The position numbers were made by a program, and so were the translations under genes. Below the pieces are notes generated by a model. That model ran no database searches. It was not told where the DNA came from and worked only from the letters and a program-made list of their open reading frames with translations. From positions 1 to 16,790 of the forward strand of contig CAMLOC010000012.1 in NCBI GenBank assembly GCA_946481465.1: a stretch of 16,790 nucleotides of DNA. Reading direction: 5' to 3'. Source of the DNA: an uncultured Shinella sp. (GTDB lineage Bacteria; Pseudomonadota; Alphaproteobacteria; Rhizobiales; Rhizobiaceae). Positions 15,681-16,790 of the stretch are shown in pieces (position 1 is the stretch's first letter; every line of letters starts with the position of its first letter).

Positions 15681-16559
15681 TCAGGACCACGGGTACCGCT
15701 CGACCAGCGTGCGAAGCTGCTTGAGTGCCGATGCCGTTCCGGACCCCGAGACCGACTGGAATGCGACCGTGCGTGACAGGTCCAGCGTGTCGACCGGGCG
15801 CAATGTAAGGCCGTTCACGATGGCCGAGCGTTCGGGCAGCATGCAAACGCCGGCGCCCTCCGCCACGGCCTGCTGGATCAGATCCTCCCGTTCCGACCGA
15901 AGCCGCGGGATCATGATGATCGCGCGCTCGCGCAGGTGGTTCTGCACACGCGTCCGGAATTCGCATTGGAGGCGGTCGAGATAGGGTTGTTCTGACAGGT
16001 CGGCAAGAGAAACCGAACCCTGATTTGCCAGATCGTGTCCATGTTCCATTGCCAGCAGCAGTCGCTCCTCGAACATCTCGACGGTGGCGATCTTGGTGTT
16101 TTCGCCGGCTATCGGATCAGTGCAGAAGCAGCCGTCGAGCTGGCCGCCGAGCAGCCGCTCCAGGCCTTCGTCGCGCGTGATCGGTTGGAGAATCAGTTCG
16201 AGCATCGGCATCTGGCGAAGCGCATGTGCGACAAACCCTGTGATCAGTGCGGGGGCAATGGTGTTCACGAGGCCCAGTGTCACGGTTTCCCGGCGGCCGT
16301 GAATCCTGTTCAGGGATATCGCGCGAACCCGCTGCTCGCTGTCCACGATCGCGGCAAATTCGGCTCGTATCTCGCGACCAAGTGCGGTCAGGCGGCTGTC
16401 TTTGCCGTCACGATAGACCAGTCGCCCTCCAAGTTCCTGTTCGAGCCGTTGGATCGCGCGGGTGAGCGTCGGCTGGGAAACCCCGCTGCGCATGGCCGCT
16501 TCGGTGAAGTTGAGCGTGTCCGCCAGGTTGAGGAAGTATCTGATCTGGTTGAGTTCCAT
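15681..16559 (-). CDS. LysR-family transcriptional regulator next to msrBA
   Basis: A 292-residue LysR regulator. The N-terminal winged HTH is clear: MELNQIRYFLNLADTLNFTE, AAMRSGVSQPTLTRAIQRLE, then QELGGRLVYRDG. The effector domain runs from about residue 90 (TVTLGLVNTIAPALITGF) to the end, with GEGAGVCMLPE-like segment AEGAGVCMLPERS late in the chain. The effector domain holds two cysteines close together in DGCFCTD, which could respond to redox state, and further cysteines in LQCEFR and GVCMLPE. Start is ATG 16559, with TAGGT just upstream; an in-frame start at 16619 is less likely because the family begins at MELNQIRYF. It is upstream of msrB on the same strand, so it may control the msr operon, though divergent genes right of the window are an equal option. 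Confidence 0.92.
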   Translation of the reverse strand: MELNQIRYFLNLADTLNFTEAAMRSGVSQPTLTRAIQRLEQELGGRLVYRDGKDSRLTALGREIRAEFAAIVDSEQRVRAISLNRIHGRRETVTLGLVNTIAPALITGFVAHALRQMPMLELILQPITRDEGLERLLGGQLDGCFCTDPIAGENTKIATVEMFEERLLLAMEHGHDLANQGSVSLADLSEQPYLDRLQCEFRTRVQNHLRERAIIMIPRLRSEREDLIQQAVAEGAGVCMLPERSAIVNGLTLRPVDTLDLSRTVAFQSVSGSGTASALKQLRTLVERYPWS

Positions 16560-16754
16560 ATACCTACCCCGTTCATTCGCCCTGCCCGTATCGAGACCGG
16601 CGGGACGCGAATGCGACAACTATCCGACCGCATCAAAATCATACAGGCCGCTATTGGTATTTTTCGTCCGGCGCCGCGACAACTGAAATCAGCAGAAGCA
16701 CAGCCGGGCTGTTCGGCCGGGCCGGGATTCGGAGCGGCCGGACCATGGGATGAA

Positions 16755-16773
16755 GGGTGATGGTGGTTCACCC
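16755..16773. other. small hairpin near the right edge
   Basis: GGGTGA (16755-16760) and TCACCC (16768-16773) are perfect 6-bp arms around a 7-base loop. It lies in the 231-bp region upstream of the LysR gene, where nothing else can be supported. It may be a terminator or operator belonging to a gene outside the window. Confidence 0.3.
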
Positions 16774-16790
16774 CCGCCCGGATGCGGACT

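Noticed and set aside
16750..16790. A rightward gene start (ATG 16750) at the window edge
   Set aside because: Only about 13 codons are visible, there is no convincing ribosome binding site, and a hairpin overlaps it.

Overview
The window looks like chromosome-type or large-replicon DNA from an alphaproteobacterium, most likely Hyphomicrobiales (Rhizobium/Ensifer/Shinella-like). The basis is the high G+C, the tightly packed genes, the rhizobial style of the ABC transporter, GntR and LysR proteins, and a linked msrB-msrA pair. No rRNA, tRNA, CRISPR array, insertion sequence or phage gene is visible. Base composition looks even throughout.

Left and centre (63-10893) form one candidate catabolic locus. 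A leftward aconitase-family hydratase (63-2696) diverges from a rightward GntR/FCD regulator (2798-3685). This regulator appears to carry two winged-helix segments in tandem. Next come an alpha/beta hydrolase (3868-4713) and a complete peptide-type ABC importer: binding protein 4754-6301, permeases 6391-7338 and 7335-8150, and one polypeptide with both ATPase domains 8147-9835. The run ends with a TIM-barrel amidohydrolase (9859-10893). The genes from 3868 to 10893 share a strand, with gaps of 89 bp or less or 4-bp overlaps, so they look like one operon. The aconitase/GntR gap and the leader of the hydrolase operon share a 32-bp bipartite element, ATATTG-N15-ATGTGCAAT plus two bases. It has the same orientation and spacing relative to both target operons and is a strong candidate operator for the GntR protein. 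The genes suggest import and stepwise hydrolysis of an unknown amide, ester or lactone compound that yields a tricarboxylate-like product handled by the aconitase paralogue. The substrate cannot be read from sequence.

From 10875 to 14390, an M20-family amidohydrolase of the AbgB type (leftward) converges on the amidohydrolase with a 19-bp tail overlap. It may belong to the same pathway. Beyond it lie a leftward bile-acid-sodium-symporter-like transporter (12461-13450) and a divergent LysR regulator (13539-14390), separated by a perfect 17-bp palindrome.

From 14581 to 16559 there is a leftward methionine sulfoxide reductase operon, msrB-msrA (4-bp overlap), with a GC-rich hairpin after it and a LysR regulator gene upstream on the same strand. 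The final 231 bp holds no gene that can be supported.
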